Shown one piece after another: positions 63,554 through 64,000 of a DNA stretch of 64,000 nucleotides. The stretch is from Cystobacter ferrugineus (GTDB taxonomy: Bacteria; Myxococcota; Myxococcia; Myxococcales; Myxococcaceae), in assembly GCF_001887355.1 (NCBI RefSeq), contig NZ_MPIN01000007.1, positions 394,888 through 458,887 on the forward strand. The letters run 5' to 3'. The position numbers and the translations under genes are program-made. The notes under the pieces are model-generated. The model did not search any database. It saw only the letters and a list, made by a program, of their open reading frames with translations, and was not told the DNA's origin. Each line of letters begins with the position of its first letter. The first letter of the stretch is position 1.

Positions 63554-64000
63554 TGTTCCCGGTTCATCCTCCTGCTGCTGAGCTGCGCGCTGCTTGGCTC
63601 GTGCGCGGCCGGTCCTCGGCACTCTGGCTTCTCCGGTGGGGCCTTGCGCCTCGACACGGAGACGGTGGGTCGCATGCGGCATGCCGCGGCCTTGAAGAGA
63701 GCAGCGGGGGTCGCGGTCTCCACCGTCGCCGCGGCCTCGACGATTGCCCTCCTGGCTCCCGAGGTCCTCGGCTTTTTCCAGAACGATGAGGAGGAACTCA
63801 GCCGGTTGGAGGTAGCCCTCCTGGAATGTGTCCAGCGAGCGGAGCGGGACATCAACGCCGAGCGCTTTGGCCACGGCGCCCCGACCGTCGCGGACTGCAA
63901 CGCGGTGGTGGGGGTGGACCGATGCGGCAGGCCCATCTATCAATCCATGGAGTTGGGTAACCTGAAGCACGCCCGAGCCCTCACCTGTATGCAAGACATC
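63530..64000 (+). CDS. Lipoprotein nuclease toxin, copy 3, cut by window end
   Basis: Starts at ATG 63530 and is open to the last base (157 codons). The N-terminus parallels copy 1: SRFILLLLSCALLGSCAAGP (same lipobox), GRMRHAAALKRAAGVAVSTV, LLAPEVLGFFQNDEEELSRL, and DRCGRPIYQSMELGNLKHAR. The nuclease tail and the expected third immunity gene lie beyond the window. The array therefore continues to the right. Confidence 0.8.
   Translation, partial: MLPSVRAGCSRFILLLLSCALLGSCAAGPRHSGFSGGALRLDTETVGRMRHAAALKRAAGVAVSTVAAASTIALLAPEVLGFFQNDEEELSRLEVALLECVQRAERDINAERFGHGAPTVADCNAVVGVDRCGRPIYQSMELGNLKHARALTCMQDI

Overview
The window looks like a chromosomal segment of a myxobacterium, probably of the Cystobacter/Archangium/Melittangium side of Myxococcota. 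The evidence is a very high GC content, long antisense open frames, many lipoproteins and multi-PAS histidine kinases, a sigma-54 activator, secreted M13 and S9 peptidases, HYR/CARDB surface proteins, and a stand-alone copy of the Cys-rich tail that ends many myxobacterial Ser/Thr kinases. No rRNA, tRNA, CRISPR array, prophage or transposase was seen. All similarity statements come from reading motifs; no search was run.

Layout. 0-9.9 kb: end of a HYR-repeat secreted protein, a five-PAS histidine kinase, an MtfA-type metallopeptidase, a metallophosphoesterase, a pirin, an endonuclease/exonuclease/phosphatase (EEP) enzyme and a DUF2127 membrane protein. 9.9-12.9 kb: an immunity island with two DUF3396 (TsiV-type) proteins, one Imm11-type protein and the remnant of a nuclease toxin. 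12.9-15.4 kb: small membrane proteins and a secreted EEP enzyme. 15.4-21.4 kb: mrfA (helicase) and mrfB (exonuclease), which act together on mitomycin-type damage in Bacillus. They are separated here by a lower-GC AAA ATPase/TOPRIM-like pair that looks like a defence module, and both mrf genes carry the same 36-bp promoter element. 21.4-25 kb: a FUSC-family membrane protein and a TPR/double cyclic-nucleotide-binding protein. 25.0-29.6 kb: a 1258-residue secreted polymorphic toxin with a PD-(D/E)xK-like tip, plus its overlapping putative immunity gene.

29.7-38.6 kb: a TetR/aminotransferase/FAD-monooxygenase operon divergent from a glutathione S-transferase, then M13 and prolyl-oligopeptidase lipoproteins. 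38.7-44.5 kb: an oxidative-stress block (dps, ahpD, ahpC, a divergent sigma-54 activator, an XRE-cupin regulator and Fe superoxide dismutase). A good -24/-12 promoter lies in front of ahpC, with inverted repeats between it and the activator gene. 44.5-54.6 kb: a histidine kinase, a GNAT, a lytic transglycosylase, a RecF-like ATPase, a SpoIIIAA/R3H ATPase and secreted proteins. 54.8-60.2 kb: a ThuA-ricin lectin, cydAB and a DUF488 protein.

60.3-64.0 kb is the most striking part: a tandem array of lipoprotein nuclease toxins, each followed by a DUF3396 immunity gene with a 4-nt overlap (toxin-immunity, crippled toxin-immunity, toxin running off the window). The toxin carries a lipobox, a membrane segment and a PD...DxK...QxxxY nuclease tail. 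Lipoprotein toxins with adjacent immunity genes are the hallmark of SitA/SitI toxins moved between myxobacteria by TraA/TraB outer-membrane exchange, while DUF3396 partners PD-(D/E)xK effectors in type VI systems. Here the two signatures are combined. With the islands at 10 kb and 25-29 kb, the window holds three kin-discrimination type loci.
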